The position numbers were made by a program, and so were the translations under genes. Shown here in pieces: positions 35,721 through 46,454 of a stretch of 64,000 nt of DNA. Source of the DNA: Tanytarsus gracilentus (Eukaryota; Arthropoda; Insecta; Diptera; Chironomidae); NCBI GenBank assembly GCA_038502055.1, contig JAXRKN010000045.1, positions 10,343,501 through 10,407,500 on the forward strand, written 5' to 3'. Below the pieces are notes generated by a model that saw only the letters and a list, made by a program, of their open reading frames with translations, made no database searches and was not told the origin of the DNA. How positions within the stretch are numbered: position 1 is the first letter of the stretch; each line of letters opens with the position of its first letter.

Positions 35721-37151
35721 TTATAATTTATCTTTGAAAACATATCGAATCGCTTCATTGTATCCATTGACAACATTATCCTTGTACTTCCAGAGTGCCG
35801 TGTCCTTCACTAATTTTCCAACTTTCTGATTGCACTCCTCATAATCTTCATCAACAAGTTCTTCACATGACTCAACATAATGCGATAATTGTCCATCATC
35901 TTCATCGATGTAATGAAGAGCACAATTGTCACTTTCGAGACATTTTTGAGGCAGTTGGTGATTGAATGATTTTAATTGTTCGATTGACATAAAACTTCGA
36001 ACATTATCGCCGTTTGGTGTGAAACTTTTTGATCTTTGAATATTTTCGAGGAAATAAAAATTTCTCGGTTTTGTGTCAACATAAAAATAAATTTTTCTTA
36101 CAGCAAACGCATCGACGAGCTCATAAAGTCCTTGATCGAGTCGTTTATCGTTGGAAGTCACCAGTAAGTCTTTCCACGTGCGATCATTGATTTTTTTCGG
36201 CACAATCAGTTCATTAATGTTGAGTGCAGTTATGAAATGATACAAATTTAAATTCTCCAAAAGACACGCGTGAAGTGGAATTGAAGCGGATTTATGATTT
36301 TGCTCAGCGATCGCTTCTGGATATTTTAAAATTTTTATTGTAACAAATTCCATTTGCTCATAGAACTCTAAAACTTTCAAGACATTCGGATGGCAATTTG
36401 TGATGTAAAAATAAACACTCGACACGCCGAGTCGTTTGAGGATTTCAAGCCATTCAATGATCGTCGATGATCTGTCATCGACTGAATTAAAATTTTTAAC
36501 GACAACCAAAAAATCTTTTTTAATGTTGAAATTTCTTTCAGTTTTAAAAACGTACAGCATGTTATGCGCTTGATCGCATGGATTTGATACTAGTGACACA
36601 TAAATTGGTCTTTGATTTGATTGAGTTGAGCACGTGTACATGTAAGATGGACTGTCCAAGTTTTCATCGCTTGTCAAAATTAATTTTTCAACCACATCCG
36701 AAATTGTCGGCTTTCCACTTTCGTCAAACCACATTTGACAGTAAAGTTTTTCATTTGGATTTTGAGACTGAGCGAAAAGTAAAATTCTCACAACTGGACC
36801 GTCCTCAACGAAATCACGATTGTCAAAATATGCACCATAGATGTAGTGAATTGTTGAAGGCGTTTTAAATAGCTGCCAATCGCCCATTAAATAAAGATCG
36901 GAAGCTGACGGCATTTGACCGCATTTTAATGTCTAAAAAAATTAAAATGTGAAAACATTTTTTTGTGAAATTTAATTTTTAACCTTTTTAAATTTTCCAC
37001 TAATTTTATTTTCCTTAAATTGAATTTTTTCATTAAAATTTTCTTCATTTTCACTCGGTGAAGAATTTAAAACTAAAAATATTAAAATTAAAGCGCTCAA
37101 AAGTGCAACAGCACAGAAATAAATTCGTCTAGTGTGCAGTGACACCTTCAT
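35721..37151 (-). CDS. GT92-type glycosyltransferase 1, type II membrane protein (459 aa)
   Basis: Exons (minus): 36984-37151 and 35721-36932; one 51-nt phase-0 intron. Exon 1 encodes a short basic N-terminus and a hydrophobic signal anchor (about residues 9-29: IYFCAVALLSALILIFLVL), typical of Golgi type II enzymes, then a stem. The lumenal part shows the DUF23/GT92 pattern: a CGQMP start, YVSLV, NFNSVDDRSSTIIEWLEIL, a GVSSVYFY core strand and HACLLEN. The position where the family has a D-rich metal/nucleotide-sugar motif reads LNINELIVP (about residues 293-301), lacking the first aspartates. Activity may therefore be reduced or lost. A tandem paralogue lies just upstream on the same strand. 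GT92 enzymes add galactose in other animals; the substrate here is unknown. Confidence 0.75.
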
Positions 37152-37352
37152 GTTTCCACAATGAAATTTTTCTACTAAAACATTTACGAACTAAATATTT
37201 TTTAAGGTGAAACAAAACGTTTGTGATAAAACTAAACATTGAAAGAAAATTCATGTTCTTAGATATGACCAGAAACAAAAATAAAAATGTGATAAAAAAA
37301 TTTCTATAAAAATAGTAAATTTATTTTATTCAAAAATGATAAAAAATTAAAT

Positions 37353-38821
37353 CTAAATTTTAATTTTTCCTTTCATAAGATTCAAAAAATATTCATCAAA
37401 CACGTCAAAATCGCCAATTTTATCTCGATATTTTTCAATGTTATCCTGAATTTTATCGTTAATCTTCCACAGTGCCATTTCATTGAACATCAAAGTTGCG
37501 TTTAAAAATTCTTCGCAAGGTTCATCGCACGTGTATCGATAACGTGTAAGCGTGGCATCTTCGAAGTCAACTTTGTATGTTTGACAATTTTTCGAGTCAT
37601 TTAAGCAAGTCGATAGACTTTTTTCATTAAGAGTTAAAGTGTTTGATGTTGATATGAAACTTTTACTTTCAAAATCATCGTCTAAAACATCGCCATAAAT
37701 ATTCGCAGTTGAAGTTGTTTCATTTGATTGCATTTTTGCCAGGAAAGCTTTGAAAATATTTTTCACCTCATACGAGTCAAACTTTTGATTGTCAATGTTG
37801 ATTCTGTCCAATAATTCTTTCCAATTTTGATCTTTTTTATCAACTGGAACAATAAATTCATCAAAATTAAGCGGAACAATAAAATTAAATTCGTTATAAT
37901 TTCTGTAAAAGCAATCGTGAAGTAAAATTAAATAATTTTGCATCAACTGATTTTGAACAAATTGACCATCAAAAATTTGAGGAAATTTAATTGTGACGAA
38001 ATCAAGAAATCCTTCAAACTCATAAAATTTTAAGGTTCTAATTAGTTCGGGATGTCCATTAATTACGTAAATAACAACTTTTTCGGCTCCAACGATTTTA
38101 AGAGTTTCAAGCCATTCAATTGTGAAATTTGAAATGTCATTTTTTGAATTAATAAAATTCGAACAAACAACAAAATCTTTTTTAAATTTAGGCTTGGGTT
38201 TGTAATGAATTTCGAGGATGTTGTGAGCTTTATCGCATTCACTTTTCACGATAGAAACAAATTTTGGAATTTTCCTGACTGGATTTTCGCATGACATTAA
38301 AAACGATAAATATCCATTTTCATTTGGTTGAAACGCGTTTACTTGAGATATATCTGATATGATTGGATCGTCTTGATCATCAAACCAAAGTTGACAGTAA
38401 ACTTCTTCGGTAATATTTCGACTGTCAGCTAAAAGAAGAATTCTCACGAATGGAAGTGGTTGAACTCGATCGTCATAATAAGCTCGATAGAGAAGAAAAA
38501 ATGTTTGCGATGTTTTTAGAACTTGCCAAAATATCGCCATCGAGTAAATATTTTTATCCGTTGGAAATCTTCCACATGTTGTGAATTGGTGTTGATAAAT
38601 TTCTACAAAAAAATTTTCAAAAATATACAAATCAAGTAATTTTCTTATTAATTTAAAAAAATCCAACCTTTATTGCTTGAATTTAAATTTCTTAACTCAT
38701 GAATTTCCTTGATAAAATTCTCTGTCCTTGATGTCATAAAATAGGTCACGAAAATCATCGTGAAAATTATTGAAAAATAGAAAAAAAATTTTGCAGCGTT
38801 CAGAAAATTTTTTTTATTCAT
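37353..38821 (-). CDS. GT92-type glycosyltransferase 2, type II membrane protein (467 aa)
   Basis: Exons (minus): 38668-38821 and 37353-38602, with a 65-nt phase-1 intron. Without splicing, an alternative open frame would start inside the intron; the spliced form is preferred because it supplies the signal anchor (FFFYFSIIFTMIFVTYF) and matches paralogue 1. Lumenal landmarks: TTCGRFPTD, VRILLLADS, FVVCSNFINSKND, FTIEWLETLK, VIYVINGHPELIR, HDCFYRNY, and LNFDEFIVP (about residues 296-304), which keeps a D-E pair at the putative metal site. It is more likely to be active than its neighbour. About 200 bp separates the two genes, consistent with tandem duplication; they have since diverged strongly. 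Galactosyltransferase-like activity in the Golgi is inferred from the family. Confidence 0.75.
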
Positions 38822-39426
38822 AATTGTTCGATGTTAAAACTTACACTAAAATATGAAACAGCATTTAAAGAATTTTTAGCGAAGATTGCAATCACAGTTG
38901 AGTGATAAAAGCGACAAGTAAAACTGTCTCGAATAAGTGCCAATTTTTCACTTCCTCGTTATAGTTGTTTTGTTAAATAAGTAACAATAGGGTGACCAGG
39001 TAATACTTTAGAAAAATACTGGATGTTAATAAAAAGAATGTTTAATCTAAATTTCATATAAATTTATTCAAAAATTAACAACTAGTTTTTAAAAATGTTT
39101 AAAATGTTAAATTTTTTAAAGTTTATGGAAATTTTAAATTTTTTAATGTATATAAAATTTATGAAAATATAAAAAATTTATTTATGTAGCAATAATTTTA
39201 ATTTTAAAATTAAATAAATTTATTAATTTTTTAACTTAGCGTCTAGTCCCTGTTTCACCTTGAAAATTTCAACAACCTTCATAATCACCAACCATTAGAC
39301 ATTCATTAAAGGAAGCAAACTTTGATAGCGCAAAAATAACATCTTCAATTAAATGTCTTTGATCATGTCGAACGGGAGTAATTATAGATATTTTTCGCAA
39401 CACCTTTTTCTGATACGATTTTGCAA
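38822..39426. other. Divergent intergenic region, GT92-2 and Cys-rich member 5
   Basis: AT-rich, non-coding, with long runs of TTTTTAAATT. It should contain both promoters. The only element I would name is the member 5 TATA box immediately to the right. Confidence 0.55.
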
Positions 39427-39434
39427 TATAAAAA
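39427..39434 (+). promoter_or_regulatory. TATA box of Cys-rich gene 5
   Basis: TATAAAAA, 58 bp before the ATG. Confidence 0.6.
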
Positions 39435-39484
39435 GAAGCAAAAACCTCAAAAACCTTCGTCAGTATTTCTTGTGCTCGGAAAAA

Positions 39485-40643
39485 ATGAAGTGTGAGTATA
39501 AAATTTTAGCGAAAATATTCTTAAACTCTAATTTTAAATTCTTTTTTAAGATTGTGTTTTAGCTCTTTTGGTTTCGGCTGCTTATGCAGTTCCAACCGAT
39601 CAAAATGTAGATGTAGATGCAGCTCAATACTACATGAACTCTCCTTACATGTTCCAGCAAGGAGGTTATGGCAACTTTCCAATGTACGGAGGAAACTATG
39701 GTCAGATGAAACCTCAACAGCAAATGGACTTTCCAGTTTATGACAATGGACCTTTGAATCCCAACAAGTACCTTGATATGGACGACGATGATTTCCCAGT
39801 CGATTACAGTCTCCCATGCTCAAACACCTGCGGATGTCAACAAACTTGCATGATCATCTGGTGGTGAGTTTACATTGAAATAAACTTTTTAAAAGGTTTT
39901 TAATAATTTTTTAAAATTTTCAGGCAACCTTGCACATGTCGCTGCCCTCCACCGTGTGAGTTTTTATTCTAAAAGTTTTATTCTAATTATTTAAAACAAA
40001 TATTTTCAAAAATATAATTAAAGGTGGGTGCAACGGATGCACATGGGGATGCTGCGGAAATCGATGCTGCAAAGCGTAAGTTTAATTTTAGGTTAAAAAA
40101 ATATAAAAATTTTAATAAATTTCGACTTTAAAAATGTTTTTGTGATTTTGGAATTTTTTAGCGTTACAACAACAACAACGACGACAACTACAACAACAAC
40201 ACTTGCACCGTAAGTAAATTTGTATCTAAAGTGCCATAAATTAATTTTCTTTATTTTTATCAGAACAACAACAACAACTGTATTGCCAGATAATCCCGGA
40301 CCAGAGCCAAACCCCCCGTAAGTTTTATTCTAAAAGTTTTATTCTAATTATTTAATACAAATATTTTTAAAAATATAATTAAAGGTGCAATGGAGGAGGT
40401 TGCTGTAATTCATGCTCTTGCCGACCATGTATGATGCCAATTTTCTGGATGTGCCCACCACCATGCGGTATTTTAATCCTTTTTGAATTCATTAAACCTT
40501 AATTAATAATTAATATTTTTAAAGGAGGCGGATGCTGCGGAGGACAAAGCTCATGCTGCAACTCAGGAAATCAATCATGCTGCAACTCCGGAAACTCATG
40601 CTGCAACTCATCAAATCAATCTTGCTGTAATAGCGGAAAATAA
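39485..40643 (+). CDS. Secreted Cys-rich protein, family member 5 (235 aa, 8 exons)
   Basis: Exons: 39485-39491, 39551-39863, 39924-39955, 40024-40075, 40162-40209, 40264-40317, 40385-40467, 40525-40643; all phases agree. It opens with the 7-nt first exon and signal peptide (MKYCVLALLVSAAYA). A Gln/Met/Tyr spacer ends DDDDFPVDYS. Module 1 is CSNTCGCQQTC, WW, PCTCRCPPPC; then CNGCTWGCCGNRCC, a poly-Thr linker and a PDNPGPEPNPP hinge. Module 2 is CNSCSCRPCMMP, W, CPPPC, then a tail of four SCCNSG-type repeats ending NSGK. Introns 3 and 6 are almost identical, showing internal duplication. The SCCNSG tail is nearly the same as in members 6 and 7. Polyadenylation signal at 40775. Function unknown. 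Confidence 0.86.
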
Positions 40644-41201
40644 AACTGAAAAATTTGGAAAAAAAAATCTTCATGATTAAGGCCAAAATATCTGATAATT
40701 GCTTCATGTAAATTTTGTATGATATTGAAGAAAAAATAATATTTCTTTGTGGAAATATTTAAATTTTTAAAAATAATAAAGTGTGTGAAAAAATATTGCA
40801 TCTCGATTCATAACCTTTTGAATTTGTTTTTAATTTTTTAAGACACAAAAAGAGTTTAACTCAGTATCAACTAAGTGCTGAATTATTTTTTAATAACCTA
40901 GGTTTAAAAAATATAAGGATAATTATAGTTATTAATAGACATTTATTAAAAATTTGTAAGAATTCATTATTATATGTACATATATTTTTAATAAAGCGCT
41001 TTAAAATTATAATTCTAAACTTTTCAATATTCACTCCAAAAAAAGATAAAGGTGGAAAAAGATACTCGAAAAAAAACATACCACTTTTACGCATTAAAAA
41101 ATCTAAAAATTTTAATAACTAAGAAGCTTATTACTTAAATAGAATGTATAAAAGTGGAAAAATTAATGAGTGACAATGCAAGGTAATTAAACTTGACTAA
41201 A
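40644..41201. other. Intergenic gap
   Basis: AT-rich, with no coding sequence seen. It separates the 3' end of member 5 from the 3' end of the decayed GIY-YIG gene on the opposite strand. Confidence 0.55.
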
Positions 41202-41769
41202 TTAAAGTTCTTTCTTTTTGCGAACAGTTTTTGATACACCGATTGATAGCCGTGAACAATTTTTTTTTTCGTTCACATTTTTGTTGTGTCTTGTGATGCT
41301 TCGTTCATCCATGGTTTTTTCACAAATAGGACAGTTTGCATCCATATCATTGCCACCTGCTTTCTTGCATCTCTTATCGTGTCGATTTAACCGGAAACAT
41401 GAACGAATTCAATGCCGCATACACAAATATACTCTAAAAAGAGAAGTAAGAAAAAATAATCAAAAATTGGAAATTTGATGAAATTTAAAACTCACTTTTT
41501 ACACTCTCTTTATTTAATCGACTTCCGCAGTTTAATACGACTTTCCACAGCGGTATAAGCTTTTCCCAAATTATGCCTCCATTTTTGAATTTTGTAACAT
41601 CACCTTTGAAGAAATCTCCCTTTTTTTCGGTCTGCACTCTTGCGAATTCTCTCTTTTTTCCAAAACGAAAGTAAAGTAGATATTTTTTACTTGCATATTT
41701 TTCATCTGTCAACTCGCCGCCACAATTAAATTAATTAAATTATTCGCGAAGCGACCTTTTCATCGTCAC

Positions 41770-42235
41770 TTAAGGCACATAATGCAATTGCTCAATCAAT
41801 GATGCTCGTTCATCGCCAACACATGTCATCATTTCGACACACACAATATCGTGAGGATTTTTGATGATTTTCTTGTTTTTTGAAATGTGATCATCCAAAC
41901 GTGTTGAAATGTCTGCAGTAATTCCCAAATAATATCTAACGTCATTAACAGCAACTGGCTTGACATATTTATCGATTGAATTTTGTACATTATTTAAAAT
42001 TTCATCCTTGTCAAAAAGTTCTTCGAGACTCTCACAATCTTCATCAATTTTGAAGCGTCTGTGGTGTTCACATATCTGATTGCTGTATGGAACGATACGA
42101 TTGCAGACTTCATGTGTAACTGGGCATCTTATTCTGATGTCTCGTGCCATTGATCTTTGCATTGCTGTGACTTTTTTGTGGTGAGGGCGACAAAATCCTT
42201 TACCCAAAGTTTGCTCGGAACAATCCTCAAATTGG
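41770..42235 (-). pseudogene. Largest intact piece of the decayed gene (GIY-YIG-like)
   Basis: About 150 uninterrupted codons. A zinc-ribbon-like Cys/His cluster (C-x4-C spacing in QFEDCSEQ to CRPHH, then CPVTHEVC and CEHH) comes first. Then follows a segment matching the GIY-YIG nuclease pattern: YYLGIT, R in STRLDDH, and a late E in ERASLIEQ at about the family distance. It ends at TAA just where the homologous frame continues in a different register. No start codon belongs to it; it is an internal part of the gene above. Confidence 0.6.
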
Positions 42236-42258
42236 CAGATGCCTTGTTGTGCAGTTTG
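42236..42258. repeat. Target-site duplication, left copy
   Basis: These 23 bases (from CAGATGCC to CAGTTTG) are identical to 43087-43109. The two copies bracket the inserted element, and only one is needed to restore the host reading frame. Confidence 0.9.
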
Positions 42259-43086
42259 AAGGTATTGGTATTGGTATTTAACAGAGTGATAGCTCTCAGG
42301 TATCTTTCGACCCTGGTCAGACGCAAACCAGCGCAGCTTCCGTCCTTACCGTAGTTCTCGCGTTGGATACGCTACGACTGATGAATTGCCGCTAGATGAA
42401 TAAGGAAGATAACCCTATCCATCCGGCGATCGAATTACCTATTCTATGTGGAGTAAGCAGGGAGCGGTGCCAACCGGAAAAACGAAAGGCTGCTTTTTGA
42501 GTCCCGCTGTACTCCGAAATATAATAATAAATAAAAGTGGTCGACGGCATTGAATAAAGTTTCCGTCACCTCTACCTTCCTCAGCCTTAACTAGTCGTTA
42601 TAAACTGGACCACTCACGGCACAGAACAGACAAACCTTTTAACATAAAATTTAAATTTCAAATCTATCATTAATAAAAATCAAATTAAAGCAAGAAAAAA
42701 TAAATTAATTTTGGATTTAAAAAAAAAGATGAAAATAAAATAAATGATTATACTTACCCTGAAAAGAAAAGAGAAAATGAGTGAAAGAATCTACTTACAA
42801 AAAAAACATTGGAAAAATGGGTGATCTAAAGTGTGAACTTTTTGTTGGGTGAAATAATTTTGGGTAATATTTACCGACCCCTCTATAAAAGAAAAATTTC
42901 CTAATTTATTTTCACTCATATTCCCTTTCTTAGTTGGTAATTGATGTTAACTCGATGACTGAGATTGTGAGCAACATTTAATTAAACTTTTAAAACACTT
43001 TACACACTTAGAAACAAACTAGAACACACTTAATTAATATAAATATTTTACACACTAATATCACTGTATTGACCAAATTCGTTCAT
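42259..43086 (-). mobile_element. Retroposed insertion of 828 bp (SINE/LINE-like) in the decayed gene
   Basis: It is bracketed by a perfect 23-bp direct repeat, a size typical of target-primed reverse transcription. At the left edge, read on the minus strand, it ends with a short ACC/AATACC-type repeat (TACCAATACCAATACC), consistent with a retroposon 3' tail. The segment 42290-42630 is markedly GC-richer than its surroundings, unlike native sequence; the rest is AT-rich. No long open frame, so it is a SINE or a 5'-truncated LINE copy. On the minus strand it runs from 43086 (5') to 42259 (3'). Confidence 0.8.
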
Positions 43087-43109
43087 CAGATGCCTTGTTG
43101 TGCAGTTTG
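43087..43109. repeat. Target-site duplication, right copy
   Basis: Identical to 42236-42258; host coding sequence continues from here to higher coordinates on the minus strand. Confidence 0.9.
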
Positions 43110-44185
43110 TTTGGATAAAATCGATTCGGTACATTCCAATTCAATTTTTTCAACCACAGGCTCATCAATGCTTTTTTCAGATGAATTTTCAATTTACAAT
43201 TTGCATGTCATCATTTGTTGACAGTAGATTATCAACAATTACTTCACACTCTTGTGAAGAGATGAGAACTAAAAATAAAAAGAAAATTATTTTTAAGAAA
43301 AAAGAATAAATTCAATTTTCTATCCTTCTTCCGAGCTGGTGAGTATAGCAGTGATAATTTCAAATGAGCAATTAGTGGTATACAGTGAAATGTCCTGAAT
43401 GAGAGTCTCCAAAGAATTAAAAAACATGAAACTGAAACGTCCTGATCCATTAACGAGAAGCCATTGAGTTTGATTTATTTTTACTGCGGTTATATAATGT
43501 CCTCCATTAAGATCCCGACGACACACAGCAAAGTTATTCCAAAGATGGCAATTGAATTGAGCAAAGAGGACGTCAAATTTCTCATGTGGTGTGCCTTGAA
43601 CGTAACTTGAGAGAGACTCTCGATCATGGATTGCCGTGTGAGAACTCTCAAAAGAAAAATTACTTCAATCTGACAACAAGATATGATTGCGAAAATTTTC
43701 TCGATGATTAAAAATTGAAGAAATTCCGATGTGGGCATTGATTTCAACTTCTGATGGCTCATTATTGCAACCTGGCTGATAAAATAGTCCACCATCATTT
43801 AGAAGATTTCTTGCCAAGCGATTTTTGTTCTCTTCAACAGCATTTAACCGATTTTCTATGAAACATTTTAGTACAGCAATGGAGATACCTAAAATTTTTA
43901 ATATAAAGAAATTTTAAAAATGACATTTTTTAAATAAAGATTAATTAATTTAAAAATGATAATTCTCACCTGCACACTCAACATCTGCTTGTCCAAAATC
44001 ACATGACAGAATCTTTTTGTTTCTAGTGAAATTTCTTGGGATGAAAGATGTGATCTTTGGTTGCACTAAATCACTCTTCTTCTTTTGATTGCTTGATTTA
44101 GAAATCTTTCGCCGCTGCAAAGGAAGGTAATTACGAAACTATAAAGGCATATTAATCGAATTAAACTCACTTTTGATGGATTCAT

Positions 44186-44889
44186 CTTTTTATAACCTCA
44201 AATATATGTGCTTTTGGAATAAAACATTTCTTTAGATCATAATTTATGGTTTTTCTTTAAAACTTCATGTCTCTTACCTCGATATGGTCAATATCTTTAC
44301 TTTGAGAGGAATTTTAACTATTTAAACCGAACTTAAACTTGTTTTTTGAATAAAAAATATTTTCCGAAGATTATCCGTTGAGTTTTTTTAAATCGCAATC
44401 GTACGTTTTTTGTTACGTTCCACTTTTTGCAACGGTCCATTGCTAAGACTGTTTCAAACAAAAATTAACCGTTACCGAAATCAAGATAAATTTGTGTAGC
44501 TTTAATAATTTCTTATCCTTTAAATGTATAACTTATAGCCAAGTTAAACAATGTTTAATGCCGTCATCTGTTTTTGAACTTTATTACGCACTTGAACTTT
44601 TAACGATTTTTTTCTTTAACAATTTAATTACGAACAGCAACATTGTGACCTCTGTAAAAAAATCGGCGATTTCCCGATAAGAAACGCTTATTTTAATTAA
44701 ATTAAAGTAAAACAAAAAACGAACTTTCGAAAAAGCTTTAATAAATAAGTCAAGGATTACTAAAATCGGTATTAAATTTAGTATTTTAAAATTTGCGCAA
44801 AAATTGAAAATAGTCATATTGTAGGTTTATTATTACTATAAAGTATTTAAGAGCATAATATGATTGACATAATTTTAAAAATTTGATTT
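44186..44889. other. Intergenic gap
   Basis: Should include the promoter side of the decayed gene. No coding sequence or structured repeat is evident. Confidence 0.5.
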
Positions 44890-45317
44890 TACAAAAGTTT
44901 TCAACTCAGTTGAATAATCCTTGCCGTGTGATTTCATCCTCTCTCTCACGTTGATAAACCGCTACTGCAGAGTTGTAGATCTTTAAACCATCGTGAAAAA
45001 TTGATTTGCTTGTTGAAACAAGATTAGTCTTCGGAATATACAAATTTTGTGTTTGTCTCGTAGAATAGTTGTGTGAGTCACACAACTGACATAATTAACG
45101 TCCTTAAGTAATTCGGAGCATAATTATTTTTTATTTTGTAAATTAACTTCAAAGTGTTCCATATAATTCTTTGCTTTATTGAAAGCCATTGAAGGGTCTC
45201 AAGCATTGCGTTGACGCTTGTTCGAGGGTCTACTTTCAGTATCGTTCTCATAAAACGGTTTTGAATCATAATATTGTGAGCTGAATTGCCAAAGTAATCA
45301 CACAGCAGATCAAACAT
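44890..45317 (-). pseudogene. Non-LTR retrotransposon fragment (C-terminal end of reverse transcriptase)
   Basis: Minus strand. The frame 45078-45317 reads IQNRFMRTILKVDPRT, MLETLQWLSIKQRI and LIYKIKNNYAPNYL. This matches the conserved region just after the polymerase domain in jockey/RTE-like non-LTR elements (iQnRamR, LgWLsl, R, f.yki..g..P.YL). After a stop/frameshift near 45085 the homologous text continues in another frame (YSTRQTQNLYIPKT, then SIFHDGLKIYNSAV). The part upstream is missing, so this is a truncated, inactive remnant. Confidence 0.8.
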
Positions 45318-46454
45318 TCAACCTTTTAAATTACCTTACATTCAACCCCATAAATTCACAGCGACATTTCTATTCATTTTGTTAAAAAAAATGTTTTTTT
45401 TCAGGGAGAAATAAATTTGAGAGATGAGTGAAATATTATTTATCAATTTAACAACTGTTCGAGTCACCTATTAATGATAATTGCTTTGAGACTGTGGAAA
45501 AGAGATGAGACCAAGAAGTATCATAAGTATTAATATTTCATGCTTCATTTCAAGCCCTGTTTGCACTCATACTTTTACCTGATTTAAGCCTGACTTTTAC
45601 TTGAAGAGAAAGTCAGGCCTGACTTTAAGCTGATTTTCACCTGATTAAAGCCTGACTTTGCTTGAATTTTTTTTACTTTGTGCAAACAGGGAGAGCTTTT
45701 CTCTACTTAATAAATTTATCAATCGTTTCATCGAAAATGCAATTTGTCATGATTTTATTTCAAATTTCAATAGCTTTGAAGATCTTTTTATTTTGTGGAC
45801 AAACCGACTGTTTCCCAACTCTGATAAATTTTAATATTGTTTCGTTCTGAACTAATTTATTTGAAGACATATCGGAAATTGTCGTAAAAGTGTCGAAATA
45901 ATATCTAAATTCTTGACCGATCTGATAAAATTTCTCACATCCTTCTCGCGAATATTAATTTTTTGTAATGTAATTTTTCTCGACTTAAATGTAATTGCCC
46001 ATCTTTGAACAAAAAATTTCTGAAAAAATTCCTTAACACAACTAATAATAACATTTAAAAATTTTAAATTAAAATACTCAATAAAAAGCTCGCATGGACA
46101 AGGCATAACCAAACCGATCGATTGACTGAAAATCATTAAATATTTTAAACAACAAGACAAAAAAATTCAATTCTTATCATAAACTAGTATGGTCATCGGT
46201 GTAAAGCCGCCTTAGAATTTTTAATTTTTAATTTCTTATCAAGTCATTTAAGTAATTAAGTTTAAATGTACTCTTTTTAAAGAAAAATCACGTGACCTTA
46301 AATTTATCGTTTCATCAAACATCTTTCTGGAAAAAATTAATTACCAAAATTGGTTGATAATTAGAAAACAAAACTTAAACTTTATCTTTCAAGTTATAAA
46401 AATGTTCACACTTTTCACTCTTTTTACAAGCCGAGAATTATCTTCTGATAAATT
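45318..46454. other. Intergenic stretch with small transposon remnants
   Basis: No gene is supported. It holds a palindromic MITE-like element (45555-45691) and a fragment at 45961-46007 (TGTAATGTAATTTTT and TGTAATTGCCCATCTTTG) that resembles one end of the CAGAGATGG MITE family. A 102-codon minus frame at 45852-46160 looks random apart from overlapping that fragment. Confidence 0.55.
45555..45691. mobile_element. Short palindromic MITE (CCCTGTTTGCAC ends)
   Basis: The element begins CCCTGTTTGCAC and ends GTGCAAACAGGG, a perfect 12-bp inverted repeat across 137 bp. Inside, AAGCCTGACTT and AAGTCAGGC alternate in opposite orientation, so the whole unit can fold into a hairpin. No coding capacity. 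A flanking target duplication is not clear, so the family is not assigned. Confidence 0.75.

Larger units (their letters stand above)
41202..44185 (-). pseudogene. Decayed multi-exon gene with GIY-YIG-like and zinc-finger-like regions
   Basis: Reading minus from 44185: exon 44171-44185 (MNPSK), exon 43970-44114 (basic, KKKSD then SFIPRNF), exon from 43888 with NRLARNLLNDGGLFYQPGC and, after an in-frame TGA (43665-43667), GGHYITAVK and WLLVNGSG. That exon reaches a TAG with no donor GT (about 43318). The next exon begins at 43268, needs a one-base shift near 43175, and is split by an insertion (42259-43086). Beyond it comes a Cys/His segment (ICQFEDCSEQ, GFCRPHHKK, CPVTHEVC, ICEHH) and a GIY-YIG-like core (RYYLGITADISTRLDDH, ending ERASLIEQ). 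Further shifts near 41775 and 41720 lead to YLLYFRFGKKREF and a last exon with C2H2-like YICVCGIEF and CPICEKTMD needing another one-base shift. Several independent lesions mean a pseudogene; sequencing error alone is unlikely. Confidence 0.72.

Noticed and set aside
45852..46160. 102-codon minus frame
   Set aside because: No family resemblance, and part of it overlaps a MITE-like fragment; treated as random.
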